Assembly: GCF_004571025.1 (NCBI RefSeq)
Contig: NZ_SPQT01000022.1
Span: 62,001 to 126,000 of the forward strand
Direction of reading: 5' to 3'
DNA: 64,000 nt
Origin: Bradyrhizobium niftali
Lineage (GTDB): Bacteria; Pseudomonadota; Alphaproteobacteria; Rhizobiales; Xanthobacteraceae
In this document: piece by piece, positions 35,077 through 43,587 of the stretch
Layout: each line of letters begins with the position of its first letter
How positions within the stretch are numbered: position 1 is the first letter of the stretch
Notes under the pieces: generated by a model
The model's database searches: none
What the model was told of the DNA's origin: nothing
What the model saw: only the letters and a program-made list of their open reading frames with translations
Made by a program: the position numbers and the translations under genes

Positions 35077-35346
35077 ATGCGTGTGAGAAAGTCGCCGAAA
35101 AAGTCGAGAAGTCTGATCTCTCCAATCGGCATCATCACGATCATGACGCACGCGATGATGGGCGCGGCGCTCGGCCTCGCCTTCGGTCTCGCGCTCATTC
35201 TATCCAACCCGCCGGTCGCAAATTTGCTGAAACATGGCGGAGATTCGGCCGCTGCCGTTTTCGTCGTCACGTTAGTGACGACTTTCGCAATCGGCGCGAT
35301 GCTCACAGGTATCGTGTTCATCATCGCCGAGGACAAGGAATCTTGA
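35077..35346 (+). CDS. Small two-pass membrane protein
   Basis: An 89-aa membrane protein: basic N-terminus MRVRKSPKKSRSLISPIG, then two transmembrane helices (THAMMGAALGLAFGLALILS and AAAVFVVTLVTTFAIGAMLT plus GIVFIIA) separated by a short loop, and an acidic end EDKES. The positive-inside rule puts the N-terminus in the cytoplasm. It is divergent from the 101-aa gene. I do not recognise the family. Confidence 0.65.
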   Translation: MRVRKSPKKSRSLISPIGIITIMTHAMMGAALGLAFGLALILSNPPVANLLKHGGDSAAAVFVVTLVTTFAIGAMLTGIVFIIAEDKES

Positions 35347-35378
35347 ACCGCGCGTGAAACCTGCGAACTGCTTTGTCG

Positions 35379-35403
35379 GGAACTCCGGCGGCGGATGGCA
35401 GTT
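35379..35403 (+). promoter_or_regulatory. EcfG-like promoter upstream of the secreted 79-aa gene
   Basis: GGAAC, 16 bp, AGTT: one mismatch from GGAAC-N16/17-CGTT. It lies 39 bp before the ATG at 35442. Confidence 0.4.
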
Positions 35404-35441
35404 GGCTGCCTGCGTCATTTTAACTCAGGGAGTTCCCGCGC

Positions 35442-35681
35442 ATGAAGACGACCAAGCTCGCCCTCGCCATGATGTTGGCAACCGGCCTCGCCGCCGCCCC
35501 GTTCGCCGCGCAGGCGAAGTCGCACAAGGCGAAACATGAATCCTCGACGTCGTCCTCGCAGACGACGGGCGCCAACACGAAATCCAAGAGCGCGGATCCC
35601 TCCGGTCAGGGCGGCTCCAGTCCCGGCTCCGACCAGGGCGGCACCATGACGAACAACAAGGGCACGACCAACGCCAAGTAG
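35442..35681 (+). CDS. Small secreted Ser/Gly-rich protein, 79 aa
   Basis: A 79-aa protein with a signal peptide (KLALAMMLATGLAAAPFAAQ, cleavage at AQA-K) and a disordered mature part rich in Ser, Thr, Gly, Lys and Asn (KAKHESSTSSSQTTGANTKS). It contains no Cys. GGGAG precedes the ATG at moderate distance. A perfect 24-bp palindromic terminator follows. An EcfG-like motif lies upstream, so stress induction is possible. Function unknown. Confidence 0.7.
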   Translation: MKTTKLALAMMLATGLAAAPFAAQAKSHKAKHESSTSSSQTTGANTKSKSADPSGQGGSSPGSDQGGTMTNNKGTTNAK

Positions 35682-35699
35682 GCTCGCCGCCGTTCATCG

Positions 35700-35723
35700 A
35701 AGGCCCCGCGATCGCGGGGCCTT
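35700..35723 (+). terminator. Perfect palindromic terminator
   Basis: AAGGCCCCGCGATCGCGGGGCCTT, a 24-bp perfect palindrome, followed by CTTGCTTTG. It ends the secreted 79-aa gene and could also stop transcription of the minus-strand gene ending at 35775. Confidence 0.75.
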
Positions 35724-35774
35724 CTTGCTTTGGTGTTCGCTCCAATCCTTCTCACGCCATCGTCCGCGCGCGCT

Positions 35775-35984
35775 TCAGCTGCGCCGGATGTCGGCGATGT
35801 TCAGGCCACCGCCCGCGGAGTTCGTCTTCACGAGATGATCGAGCTGCGCCCGCTTGCGTGCGATCAGAAGCTGGGCCGCGGCATCGTCGAGACCCTCGCG
35901 CTGCAATTGCCGGATCGCGGATCCCAGTTCGAGGATCTCGGCGCGCAGTCTCAAGATCCGGTACGTGTCCGGGTCTTCCTCCAT
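35775..35984 (-). CDS. Small helical hypothetical protein, 69 aa
   Basis: MEEDPDTYRILRLRAEILEL begins a 69-aa protein with one long helix that continues GSAIRQLQREGLDDAAAQLL and IARKRAQLDHLVK; a coiled-coil dimer is likely. GGGAGCGCGCC before the ATG at 35984 supports the start over a Met 37 codons upstream. It lies 19 bp downstream of the 91-aa gene on the same strand and is probably its operon partner. Function unknown. Confidence 0.65.
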   Translation of the reverse strand: MEEDPDTYRILRLRAEILELGSAIRQLQREGLDDAAAQLLIARKRAQLDHLVKTNSAGGGLNIADIRRS

Positions 35985-36003
35985 GGCGCGCTCCCAAAAT
36001 GTC

Positions 36004-36279
36004 TCAGCGGCGCGCGATTGCGCGCACGGGACCCGCGGCTTTCTTGAGGGAACGAAGACGCACACGATCGCGAACATCCGGCAGGACATCGCCACCGCCA
36101 GCCGCCTTCCATTCGCCGATCAGCAGATTGATTCTCCGGCGCAGATCCATCTGCGCCAGGGCCTTTTCTGAGCAGTCGCGATCGCGATCGACGAGACCGC
36201 GCACGGACGCCTCGACATCGGCCATTTCCAGCCTCAAGGCGCTGATCTTACGTCGAATTTCATTAATTCTGTTGTCCAT
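36004..36279 (-). CDS. Small coiled-coil hypothetical protein, 91 aa
   Basis: A 91-aa protein beginning MDNRINEIRRKISALRLEMA, a heptad-like helix that continues through DVEASVRGLVDRDRDCSEKA and LAQMDLRRRINLLIGEWKAA, with a basic tail (RDRVRLRSLKKAAG). It pairs by strand and spacing with the 69-aa gene downstream. The upstream gap to the divergent DUF3072 gene is AT-rich (61 bp) and should hold both promoters. Function unknown. Confidence 0.65.
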   Translation of the reverse strand: MDNRINEIRRKISALRLEMADVEASVRGLVDRDRDCSEKALAQMDLRRRINLLIGEWKAAGGGDVLPDVRDRVRLRSLKKAAGPVRAIARR

Positions 36280-36340
36280 GGCTTGTTAGAACAAAATAAG
36301 AACATATAGTCAAGTCACGATTTCAGAACGGAGAGGCCAG

Positions 36341-36535
36341 ATGCAGGTTCAAGGTAAATACGACGCCAGGGTTTTCCTTGCGGAGCAGATGACGAGGTCA
36401 CAGGGCCTGAGGTTGAAGCGGCTCAGCGAGGAGGCTTATCAGCCCGCGCAATATGATCGCGATCTGTCCTTCACTGAAGCTGCGCGTCGCATCCAGGTGC
36501 TCGAGGCGGAGATCGAACTGGCAAATTCCTTCTAG
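36341..36535 (+). CDS. DUF3072-like small protein
   Basis: A 64-aa protein starting MQVQGKYDARVFLAEQMTRS. The block MTRSQGLRLKRLSEEAYQPA then DLSFTEAARRIQVLEAEIEL matches the DUF3072 pattern (MTxxQxxxLKxLSEEA...LTxxEASxRIxxL), a helical motif of unknown function common in alphaproteobacterial stress-type proteins; SAP-like nucleic acid binding has the same rhythm but is not shown. GGAGAGGCCAG precedes the ATG. It is followed by the histone-like gene on the same strand. Confidence 0.75.
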   Translation: MQVQGKYDARVFLAEQMTRSQGLRLKRLSEEAYQPAQYDRDLSFTEAARRIQVLEAEIELANSF

Positions 36536-36573
36536 GCTGCATCGTGCATCCGGAACGTTGCGGGCGCGCTTTC

Positions 36574-36599
36574 GGAACCATGCTTATGCCGAATGGGTT
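36574..36599 (+). promoter_or_regulatory. EcfG-like promoter upstream of the histone-like gene
   Basis: GGAAC, 17 bp, GGTT: one mismatch in the -10 element and a 17-bp spacer. It lies 25 bp before the ATG at 36625. Confidence 0.35.
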
Positions 36600-36624
36600 T
36601 TCTCCCGGCCAAGGGAGAATCCGA

Positions 36625-36906
36625 ATGGCACGCAATGCAAAGAAACGCCGCTACTCGCGCAGCGCCGGCAGCGACGTCGAAAGCGAAATGCGGCGCTACA
36701 AGAAGGGCACGGCAAAGAGCGGCCCCGGTGGTCGCGGCGGACGTGTGAAGAGCCGCAAGCAGGCGATCGCAATCGGCCTGTCGAAGGCACGCAAGAAAGG
36801 CAAGAAGGTCCCGAAGAAGGCCTCGAAGCGGAAGACATCCAAGAAGAAGGCATCCAAAAAAAGGACGAGCAAGAAAACGTCCAAACGCAAATCCGCCAAG
36901 CGATAG
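36625..36906 (+). CDS. Lysine-rich DUF6496/histone H1-like protein
   Basis: A 93-aa very basic protein. The N-terminal part reads ESEMRRYKKGTAKSGPGG and GGRVKSRKQAIAIGLSKARK, the DUF6496 signature (growing pattern VMxEFKxGxLxSG...VxSRKQAIAIALSEAR). The remaining 35 residues are Lys/Ser/Thr/Arg repeats (KKASKRKTSKKKASKKRTSK), as in bacterial histone H1-like proteins. AAGGGAG stands 7 bp before the ATG. It should bind DNA or RNA non-specifically and may compact the nucleoid under stress; this is inferred from composition. Confidence 0.8.
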   Translation: MARNAKKRRYSRSAGSDVESEMRRYKKGTAKSGPGGRGGRVKSRKQAIAIGLSKARKKGKKVPKKASKRKTSKKKASKKRTSKKTSKRKSAKR

Positions 36907-36918
36907 CGGCAATCGGCG

Positions 36919-37281
36919 CTAGATCATGCTGCCCGGCATGAAGCAGCGGATCGAGATGCCAAACGCGGTCTTCACCGGCCACACCATGGTGCGGCCGGCG
37001 CGGTTCGGCTCGGTGATGACGGCTTCATCGGGCACATCGACCCACTGCCCATCGAGGCGCACGCGATAGTGCCCGTCATGCGACTCCCAATCCGGATCGG
37101 AGACGGCAAATCCGTCAGCGTCCGAGCAGCACGGGCCGAGATGGCTGCGCAGGCTGTCGAACCAGGGCTTGAGCGGCGAATCGGCGTAGCGGCCATCATC
37201 GCGCCCCAGGGCACTTCCAGCCGACAGCACGAGCGGCGCCACGAGCAGCGCACGTCTCAGCGAGAGCTTCAATCGATCCAT
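36919..37281 (-). CDS. Secreted hypothetical protein, 120 aa
   Basis: A 120-aa protein with signal peptide (SLRRALLVAPLVLSAGSALG). The mature sequence has HLGPCCSDADGFAVSDPDWE, GHYRVRLDGQWVDVPDEAVI and GRTMVWPVKTAFGISIRCFM. This CCSxADG...Y.V...GxWxxVPxxAv...P.G.avvW......IRCFxPG pattern recurs in many small exported proteins of Bradyrhizobium and Rhodopseudomonas; no function is assigned. The first in-frame Met is 53 codons upstream and gives no signal peptide, so MDRLKLS was used. It is convergent with the histone-like gene, 12 bp away. Confidence 0.75.
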   Translation of the reverse strand: MDRLKLSLRRALLVAPLVLSAGSALGRDDGRYADSPLKPWFDSLRSHLGPCCSDADGFAVSDPDWESHDGHYRVRLDGQWVDVPDEAVITEPNRAGRTMVWPVKTAFGISIRCFMPGSMI

Positions 37282-37497
37282 GTCGGCACCGATCAAATAC
37301 GAACCGCCGGTTCCATAAGACGGCCGGAGGTCCGAAGTTCCACTCTTGCAACTCGCCTGGGCGCCTTCATTGCCGCCAAGGCAACACGCGATCGAATTCT
37401 GACGAGCGAACGCGGCTTTTTCGGACGAACCTGTCACCAATGCTGCCGTTGACGAGAATGTTATCGGCGACCTGTGGGTATCTCGGATGCCAACGAG

Positions 37498-37525
37498 AAA
37501 AGGCGGCCCGAAGGCCGCCTTTTTG
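37498..37525 (-). terminator. Intrinsic terminator after the DegP gene
   Basis: On the minus strand AAAAAGGCGGCC, TTCG loop, GGCCGCCTTTT: a 12-bp stem with the stable TTCG tetraloop and a T run, 23 bp past the stop at 37549. Confidence 0.85.
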
Positions 37526-37548
37526 GATTTGCGCCGGAAGAGCTCGAC

Positions 37549-39096
37549 CTACGCGAGTGGCACCGCGACAAACCGGGTCGCGTCCGCACTTTTGACCTGC
37601 AACAGCACGCTGGACTTGCCGGACGATTTGGCCTGCGCCAGCTCGGAGCGGACGTCGCCGACATTGGCGACGGGCTTGCCGCCGACATTGAGGATGACGT
37701 CGCCGGTCTGAATGCCGCGCTGCGCCGCCGGCCCTCGCGGATCGACCTCGGTGACGACGACGCCCTTCTGGCCGGCGCCCTGCACGTCGCCGGCGGGCGC
37801 CAGGCTGAGCCCGAGGCGCGGCGTGCCGTTGCCCGGCTGCGCCTTGCCCTCGTCGGCCTTTCCGTTTCCTTGGGCCTGCCGCTCGTTCGGCAGTTCGCCG
37901 AGCGCGAGGGTCACCGTCTTGCTCGCGCCCTTGTGGAAGACGTCGAGCTTCACGGACGTGCCCGGCGCCAGCGTGGCGATGGTGCGGGCGAGATCGCGGG
38001 AGTCCTTGATCGCGGTACCGTTGACGGCGGTGACGACGTCGCCCGCCTCGATGCCGGCCTTTGCCGCCGGGCTATTGTCCTGCGGATTGTCGACGATCGC
38101 GCCGCGCGCCTCCTTCAGGCCGAGGCTGTCGGCGATCTCTGACGTCACCGGCTGCACCTGCACGCCGAGCCAGCCGCGGGTGACCGCACCCTTGTCCTTC
38201 AACTGCGCGACGACGAGCTTTGCGGTCGTGGCCGGAATGTCGAAGCCGATGCCGACCGAGCCGCCCGACGGCGAGAAGATCGCGGTGTTCACGCCGATCA
38301 CGTTGCCGTTCATGTCGAAGGCCGGGCCGCCGGAATTGCCCTTGTTGATGGGCGCGTCGATCTGGATGAAGTCGTCATAGGGACCATTGCCGATGTCGCG
38401 GCCGCTGGCCGAGACGATGCCGGCGGTCACGGTGCCGCCGAGGCCGAAGGGATTGCCGACCGCGACCACCCAGTCGCCGATCCGCGGCTTCTGGTCGGAG
38501 AACTTGACGAAGGGGAAGTCCTTCTTGCCATCGACCTTGATCAGCGCGAGATCGGTTTTCGGATCGGTGCCGACCACCTTCGCGGTGTAACTCGTCCCGT
38601 CATCCATGGTGACCTGCACGGACTCGGCGTGGTCGACGACGTGGTTGTTGGTCACGGCATAGCCGTCGGCTGAGATGAAGAAACCGGAGCCTTCGCCCGT
38701 GACCATCTGGTGACGCTGGCGCGGCATACCGTTCATGCCCCCCGGGCCGCGGGAGCCGAACTGCCGCGAAAACTGGTCGAACGGGGAGTCCTCGTCCGAA
38801 TCCATCCGGTTCTGTTGCAGCATTGCGCTCTTGTCGTTGTCCTGGTCGATCTTGACCCGCACCGAGATGACGGCCGGTTTGACCCTGGCGACGAGGTCGC
38901 CGAAGCCCGGCGGAGTCGCAGCGCTTTCCGCGGCCTGGGCCGGCGCGATGAAGGAGGCTATGCCGAGCGGCGAAGCGCCGGGAGAAGCAGCCAGCACGGC
39001 CACGCCAAGCGCGGCCACGGTGCCAAGCAGCGCGAGCCGGCGCGGCTTAAAGATCGTGCGGGACGTGGTGATGTCGGGATTGACGCGGTCATTCAT
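37549..39096 (-). CDS. degP: DegP/Do-family periplasmic serine protease
   Basis: A 515-aa HtrA-type protease and chaperone of the periplasm. After a signal anchor (RRLALLGTVAALGVAVLAAS) come the trypsin-like domain with His (AVTNNHVVDHA), Asp (TDPKTDLALIKVD) and Ser (KGNSGGPAF), then two PDZ domains (RGWLGVQVQPVTSEIADSLG; PRLGLSLAPAGDVQGAGQKG). A Gln/Met-rich insert (GGMNGMPRQRHQM) is the LA-loop region. The longest frame is 38 codons longer but the ATG at 39096 begins a normal N-terminus. It is probably under envelope stress control; no motif was confirmed. Confidence 0.93.
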   Translation of the reverse strand: MNDRVNPDITTSRTIFKPRRLALLGTVAALGVAVLAASPGASPLGIASFIAPAQAAESAATPPGFGDLVARVKPAVISVRVKIDQDNDKSAMLQQNRMDSDEDSPFDQFSRQFGSRGPGGMNGMPRQRHQMVTGEGSGFFISADGYAVTNNHVVDHAESVQVTMDDGTSYTAKVVGTDPKTDLALIKVDGKKDFPFVKFSDQKPRIGDWVVAVGNPFGLGGTVTAGIVSASGRDIGNGPYDDFIQIDAPINKGNSGGPAFDMNGNVIGVNTAIFSPSGGSVGIGFDIPATTAKLVVAQLKDKGAVTRGWLGVQVQPVTSEIADSLGLKEARGAIVDNPQDNSPAAKAGIEAGDVVTAVNGTAIKDSRDLARTIATLAPGTSVKLDVFHKGASKTVTLALGELPNERQAQGNGKADEGKAQPGNGTPRLGLSLAPAGDVQGAGQKGVVVTEVDPRGPAAQRGIQTGDVILNVGGKPVANVGDVRSELAQAKSSGKSSVLLQVKSADATRFVAVPLA

Positions 39097-39308
39097 GTCG
39101 AAATGTCCATGTTGGGTCAGGTGTCGCCTTGCACGCAACATGGCCGCTCGCACCTTACGGTGTCCCGTCCACGCGATTAAATCTTGGCAAAGGTGGTGCG
39201 GTCGCGGCACGGCCGGACATCACGGCTGCACATTTGATGCAGCTCAACGCCGCCCTCCCGCGCGGTGAAAGACTGCGGCCACCGAACGATGTCCATCGGA
39301 GGCGCACC

Positions 39309-40145
39309 ATGTACAAGGATATTCTCGTCCACATCCCGACCGAGCGCCCGATGCGTCCGGCGATCGACGGCTCGATCTCGCTCGCAGCGCATTTCAACGC
39401 CCATCTCGACGCGGCCGCGGTCGGCTATCTCGCAGCCAGTGCAGCTTATGTCATGGACGGCGGGGCCGCCCTGGCGGCCGTGTTCGAACTGGAACGCGAG
39501 CGCGCAGTTGAGCGGGCCGAGACTGCGCTCGCGGTGTTCGGAAGCGAGGCGGCGAACGCCGGCATTTCCTACACATGCCACCCGCTCGGCGCGATCCCGG
39601 TGGATGCGGCCAGATCACTCGGCGAGATGGCGCGGCTGCACGACCTCAGCATCGTGCTTCAGCCGGATCCCGCGCAAAGCTCGTTCGACAACGACGTGCC
39701 CGGCGAGATCCTGTTCCAGGCGGGCGGCCCGGTGCTGTTCCTGCCGTACACTTTCCGAGGAGCCTTCAAGGCGAGGCGGATCGGCATCTGCTGGGACGGC
39801 AGCCGGCTCGCCGCCCGCGCGATGCGCGACGCGGCACCGTTCCTGGCGCGCGCCGAAGAGATCGTGATCATCACGATCAACGAAGCCGACGTGGTGCCCG
39901 GCGAAGTGTCGGCAAGCAATCTGGCAAGACATCTCGGCCGGCGCGGGCTCTCGACCCGCACGGACGGCCTGTCAGCCACCCGCTCCGAGATCCAGCCGAC
40001 CATCCTGTCGCTGGCGGCCTACGAGAGCCTCGATCTCCTGGTGATGGGCGGCTACGGCCATTCGCGATTGCAGGAGCGCGTTCTCGGCGGCGTCACCCGC
40101 GCCATGCTGGAAGCCATGACGGTGCCGACGCTGATGTCGCACTGA
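39309..40145 (+). CDS. Tandem universal stress protein
   Basis: A 278-aa protein with two UspA-like Rossmann halves. The N-terminal half starts MYKDILVHIPTERPMRPAID; the C-terminal half has RIGICWDGSRLAARAMRDAA and the ATP-loop-like LLVMGGYGHSRLQERVLGGV followed by TRAMLEAMTVPTLMSH. Only the second half keeps the GxxG-9x-G(S/T) nucleotide motif. GGAGGCGCACC directly before the ATG fixes the start over one 60 codons upstream. It is divergent from degP across a 212-bp gap. Such proteins act in stationary phase, osmotic or oxidative stress. Confidence 0.88.
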   Translation: MYKDILVHIPTERPMRPAIDGSISLAAHFNAHLDAAAVGYLAASAAYVMDGGAALAAVFELERERAVERAETALAVFGSEAANAGISYTCHPLGAIPVDAARSLGEMARLHDLSIVLQPDPAQSSFDNDVPGEILFQAGGPVLFLPYTFRGAFKARRIGICWDGSRLAARAMRDAAPFLARAEEIVIITINEADVVPGEVSASNLARHLGRRGLSTRTDGLSATRSEIQPTILSLAAYESLDLLVMGGYGHSRLQERVLGGVTRAMLEAMTVPTLMSH

Positions 40146-40165
40146 CCGAAGCTGGCCCGGCTCTC

Positions 40166-40378
40166 TCACGCCGCAGCGGGGGTCTCCCATCCAGCGGTTG
40201 CGGTGGCGTTCTCGTCGCGGTGCACATTGCACGCATCGAAATGCGCCTTGAGTGCGAGCTCGGCGAGATATTCGAAATGTTCGGCCTGGCCGAGGAGTTC
40301 CCAGTTCTGGAGCGGCCGGTAGGCCGCCTGCTGGCGACAGAGGGACGCCAGCGCACGGTAGCGACGTACGTTCTCCAT
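40166..40378 (-). CDS. Small helical protein, 'ENVRRYR' family member 1
   Basis: A 70-aa helical protein: MENVRRYRALASLCRQQAAY then RPLQNWELLGQAEHFEYLAE. It is clearly related to the 69-aa product at 52938 (shared ENVRRYRxxASLxRQxAAxRPxxxWxLLxQAxxxExxAxxEL). AGGGAGATTCTC before the ATG at 40378 fixes the start over one seven codons upstream. Function unknown; both copies lie near stress or metabolic genes and stand alone. It is convergent with the universal stress gene, 20 bp away. Confidence 0.75.
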   Translation of the reverse strand: MENVRRYRALASLCRQQAAYRPLQNWELLGQAEHFEYLAELALKAHFDACNVHRDENATATAGWETPAAA

Positions 40379-40761
40379 GAGAATCTCCCTCTCGGTCACA
40401 CCCGGCTTATTTCTCCGGTTTGCGTCAGGGGCATTGCACTTGTGCGAAACTTTTTCTGCGCAACGCCGTCGGTCTCGGGAATGTTAACGTGTGCTGCAAC
40501 GCGGCCGCTTTGCTTTGGCGCAAACTTTACAAATGTTTGGCGATGGATCTCAGCAGCGTACCGCTCAACGCCGAACCAGCCACAAAGTTACGGCATGTGT
40601 GAGGCAAAGCACAGCCCGACGTCCCTGTCGCGCGTATAATTTTTTGCGTATGGCCGCAAACAAGGTAACGGCGGTACACCACGGCTACGCTATCAACGCA
40701 GCCTGCGACTTTGGAGCCGTGCGGGCATGGAACCGGCGGCTCATTTCGTTTCGGGCGGCGA
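40379..40761. other. 383-bp gap without a recognisable gene
   Basis: It lies between the start of the 70-aa gene and the end of the GGDEF-EAL gene, both on the minus strand, so only the 70-aa gene needs a promoter here. Short frames exist but lack ribosome binding sites and sensible composition. No repeat family or RNA fold was recognised. Confidence 0.5.
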
Positions 40762-42618
40762 CTAGGCGTAGAGGCGGCGTTCCACGGTCACGCCGACCAG
40801 GTCGAGATAGCGCTCGATCAGGTCGGGTCGGCCGACGAGATAGCCCTGCATCTGCTCGCAGGCTTCGTGCGCCAGGAAGGCACGCTGCGCCTCCGTCTCC
40901 ACCCCTTCAGCGATGACCGGGATATTCAGCGCGTGCGCGAGGCTGAGGACGGCGCGGACGATCTCGGCCGATTGCGGCGTCGCCTCGAGGTTGGAGATGA
41001 AGCTGCGGTCGATCTTGATCTTGTCGAACGGAAACGACTGGAGATAGGACAGCGAGGAGTAGCCGGTGCCGAAATCGTCCATCGCAATGCGGATGCCGAG
41101 TGCCTTCAATCGCCGCAGCAGATTGAGCGCGCGGGTAAAATCGCCGATCAGCACGCCCTCGGTGATCTCGACCTCGAGCCGCGTCGGCGTAAGCCCCGTC
41201 TCCAGCAGAACCTGGTGGATCGAGCGTTCGAGGTCGCCGGCCTGGAACTGGACCGGCGACAAATTGACCGCGACCTGCAACGGCCGTGGCCAGGATGCCG
41301 CCTCGCGGCATGCTTCGCGCAGAACCCATTCGCCGATCTGGATGATCAGCCCGTTCTCCTCGGCAAGTGGAATGAATTGGTCTGGCGGCACGAAGCCCCG
41401 CGTCGGGTGATTCCAGCGCAGCAGCGCCTCGAAGCCGATGACCTCGCCATCCATCCGCGCCTGCGGCTGGAAGTAGACGAGGAACTGGTTCTGCTCCAGC
41501 GCCTGTCGCAGATCGTGCTGCAACAGCCTGCGATCACGCAGCTCCTGGTCCGTCTCGGATTCGAAGAAGCAGACCCGGGCCCTGCCCTCGCGCTTGGCGC
41601 GATAGAGCGCGGAATCGGCGTTGGCAAGCAGCGTCGCGGGATCCACGCCGTCATCGGGGTAGACGGCGATGCCGACGCTGACGCCCACCTGGGAGAGATA
41701 GTCGTCGACCTCGAGCTCCTTGCGGATCACCTCGACCAGACGCTCGGCCAGCGTCAGCACGTCCTCGCGGCGCGCGTTGTCGGGCATCAGGATCATGAAC
41801 TCGTCGCCGCCGATGCGGGCGACGAAGGCGCCGTCGGCTTCTGCGGCAAGACGATCCGCCGCCGCCCGCATCAGCATGTCGCCGACGGGGTGCCCTAACA
41901 CGTCGTTGACCTCCTTGAAGCGGTCGAGATCGAGGCTGAGCACTGCAAAGCCGGTCGAAGCCTCCTGCGCCCGCTCCAGCCGCTCGTCCAGCTCCGCGTT
42001 GAAGGCGCTGCGGTTCGGCAGGTCGGTCAAGGCATCATGATGGGCAAGATGACTGATGCGCTCATGGTTCGTGACACGCTCGGTGACATCCTCGATCACG
42101 CCGACCAGATATTGCGGATCGCCGGCGCCGTCCCTGATCAGCATCTTGCGCGAATTGACGACGCGATCGTGGCCCTTGACGCCGACCTCGAGTAGGTGTT
42201 CCTCGAGGAACATCGGCATTCCACTGGCGACGACCCTGCGGTCCTGCTCGTTGACCACGCGGGCAACGTCCGCCGGAAAAATCTCCTCGGGAGTCCTGCC
42301 CAGCATCTGTTCGCGGGGCAGGCCGTAATAGTCCTCGCCGGCTCGGTTGAGCAGAATGTAGCGGGAATCCTTCGCGCACTTTGCGAACACGGCAATCGGG
42401 ATATTCTCGACGATCGTATCGAGGAACTCGCGGGTCCGGAGCAAGTCCTCTTCGACCTGATCGTGCGTCTGGGCGCGCGCGTCGGCGATCCGCTGGCGAT
42501 CGCGGTCGTTTGCCTCGTAGGCCGCGCTGACGAGTTCGCCCAACTTGTCGAGATCGACCCGTCCGGTCGCTTCGGTGGCACAGCGAAGCTGCTCAGCGAA
42601 CAAGCGATGCATGCTCAT
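40762..42618 (-). CDS. PAS-GGDEF-EAL cyclic di-GMP signalling protein
   Basis: A 618-aa cytoplasmic protein. A helical N-terminus is followed by a PAS domain (VENIPIAVFAKCAKDSRYIL to GVIEDVTERV, about residues 65-190), then a GGDEF domain with intact ARIGGDEFMIL and an EAL domain with intact GFEALLRWNHP, VNLSPVQF, DDFGTGYSSLSYL and EGVET. All catalytic motifs of both domains are present, so either synthesis or breakdown of c-di-GMP is possible, with switching by PAS. No transmembrane segment. It stands alone between a 383-bp gap and the cbb cluster. Confidence 0.92.
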   Translation of the reverse strand: MSMHRLFAEQLRCATEATGRVDLDKLGELVSAAYEANDRDRQRIADARAQTHDQVEEDLLRTREFLDTIVENIPIAVFAKCAKDSRYILLNRAGEDYYGLPREQMLGRTPEEIFPADVARVVNEQDRRVVASGMPMFLEEHLLEVGVKGHDRVVNSRKMLIRDGAGDPQYLVGVIEDVTERVTNHERISHLAHHDALTDLPNRSAFNAELDERLERAQEASTGFAVLSLDLDRFKEVNDVLGHPVGDMLMRAAADRLAAEADGAFVARIGGDEFMILMPDNARREDVLTLAERLVEVIRKELEVDDYLSQVGVSVGIAVYPDDGVDPATLLANADSALYRAKREGRARVCFFESETDQELRDRRLLQHDLRQALEQNQFLVYFQPQARMDGEVIGFEALLRWNHPTRGFVPPDQFIPLAEENGLIIQIGEWVLREACREAASWPRPLQVAVNLSPVQFQAGDLERSIHQVLLETGLTPTRLEVEITEGVLIGDFTRALNLLRRLKALGIRIAMDDFGTGYSSLSYLQSFPFDKIKIDRSFISNLEATPQSAEIVRAVLSLAHALNIPVIAEGVETEAQRAFLAHEACEQMQGYLVGRPDLIERYLDLVGVTVERRLYA

Positions 42619-42849
42619 GCCACCCCAACTGGCCGAGTGCAGGCCTCATGCCCGCAGATATCTCGCGTTCCTGAACCGCAGATTGAGACTCTTAGCATTG
42701 CGCGGGCGTTAATCGAACGTTCGCCGCGGACGCGGTGGTTACCCCGGCCTGAAGGAATCCGATCGCCTTGTGAGGCAAGTTCCGTGGAACCCCGGAGCAA
42801 AGTGGCACGCGTTGGCACAAGCGACACCCGGGTGCACGGCTCCCGTAGT

Positions 42850-43587
42850 CTACCGGAGACGCGCGCTTTCGCCGACCCGCAGCGGCTGCGCGGAATTATC
42901 CTGCGATTGTGGAACCCGGCCGGCCTCGGCGGCGATGCGAATAGCTGCAATATTGCCGGCATAGTCGGCGCTGCTCTTGCCGCGGAACACCGCCGAACCC
43001 GCCACGAGCGTATCGGCACCCGCGGCGGCCACAGCAGCAGCGTTGTCGCGCGTGATGCCGCCATCGACCTCGAGCCGGATCGGCCGATCGCCGATCATGG
43101 TTCGAATGCGCCGGATCTTGTCGAGCTGGGATTCGAGGAAGGACTGGCCGCCGAAGCCCGGATTGACCGTCATCACCAGCACCAGATCGACGCGATCGAG
43201 CACATATTCGATCGCGCCTTCCGATGTCGCCGGGCACAGGCTGACACCGGCCTTCTTCCCGAGCGCGCGGATCGCCTGCAACGTGCGATCGAGATGCGGT
43301 CCCGCTTCGGCATGCACGGTGATGACATCGGCCCCGGCCTTCGCGAACGCCTCGAGATAAGGGTCGACCGGCGCGATCATCAGATGCACGTCGAAGATCT
43401 TCTTCGTCACCGGCCGGATCGCCTTGATGACATCGGCGCCGAAGCTGATGTTCGGGACGAAATGTCCGTCCATGACGTCGCAATGGATCCAGTCCGCGCC
43501 GGCCGCGTCGATGGCTGCGATCTCCTCCCCGAGACGGGCGAAGTCCGCGGCCAGGATCGAGGGAGCGATAAGGATCTCGCTGATCAT
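42850..43587 (-). CDS. cbbE: Ribulose-phosphate 3-epimerase
   Basis: A 245-aa TIM-barrel enzyme interconverting xylulose 5-phosphate and ribulose 5-phosphate for ribulose bisphosphate regeneration. The metal and catalytic residues are present: APSILAADFARL, HCDVMDGHFVPNISFG, VHLMI, VMTVNPGFGGQ, LEVDGGI with NAAAVAAAGADTLVAGSAVF. It is the last gene of the cbb operon; its ATG overlaps the cbbX stop as ATGA. The final 20 residues beyond the usual end (RVPQSQDNSAQPLRVGESAR) look like an unconserved extension. Confidence 0.95.
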   Translation of the reverse strand: MISEILIAPSILAADFARLGEEIAAIDAAGADWIHCDVMDGHFVPNISFGADVIKAIRPVTKKIFDVHLMIAPVDPYLEAFAKAGADVITVHAEAGPHLDRTLQAIRALGKKAGVSLCPATSEGAIEYVLDRVDLVLVMTVNPGFGGQSFLESQLDKIRRIRTMIGDRPIRLEVDGGITRDNAAAVAAAGADTLVAGSAVFRGKSSADYAGNIAAIRIAAEAGRVPQSQDNSAQPLRVGESARLR

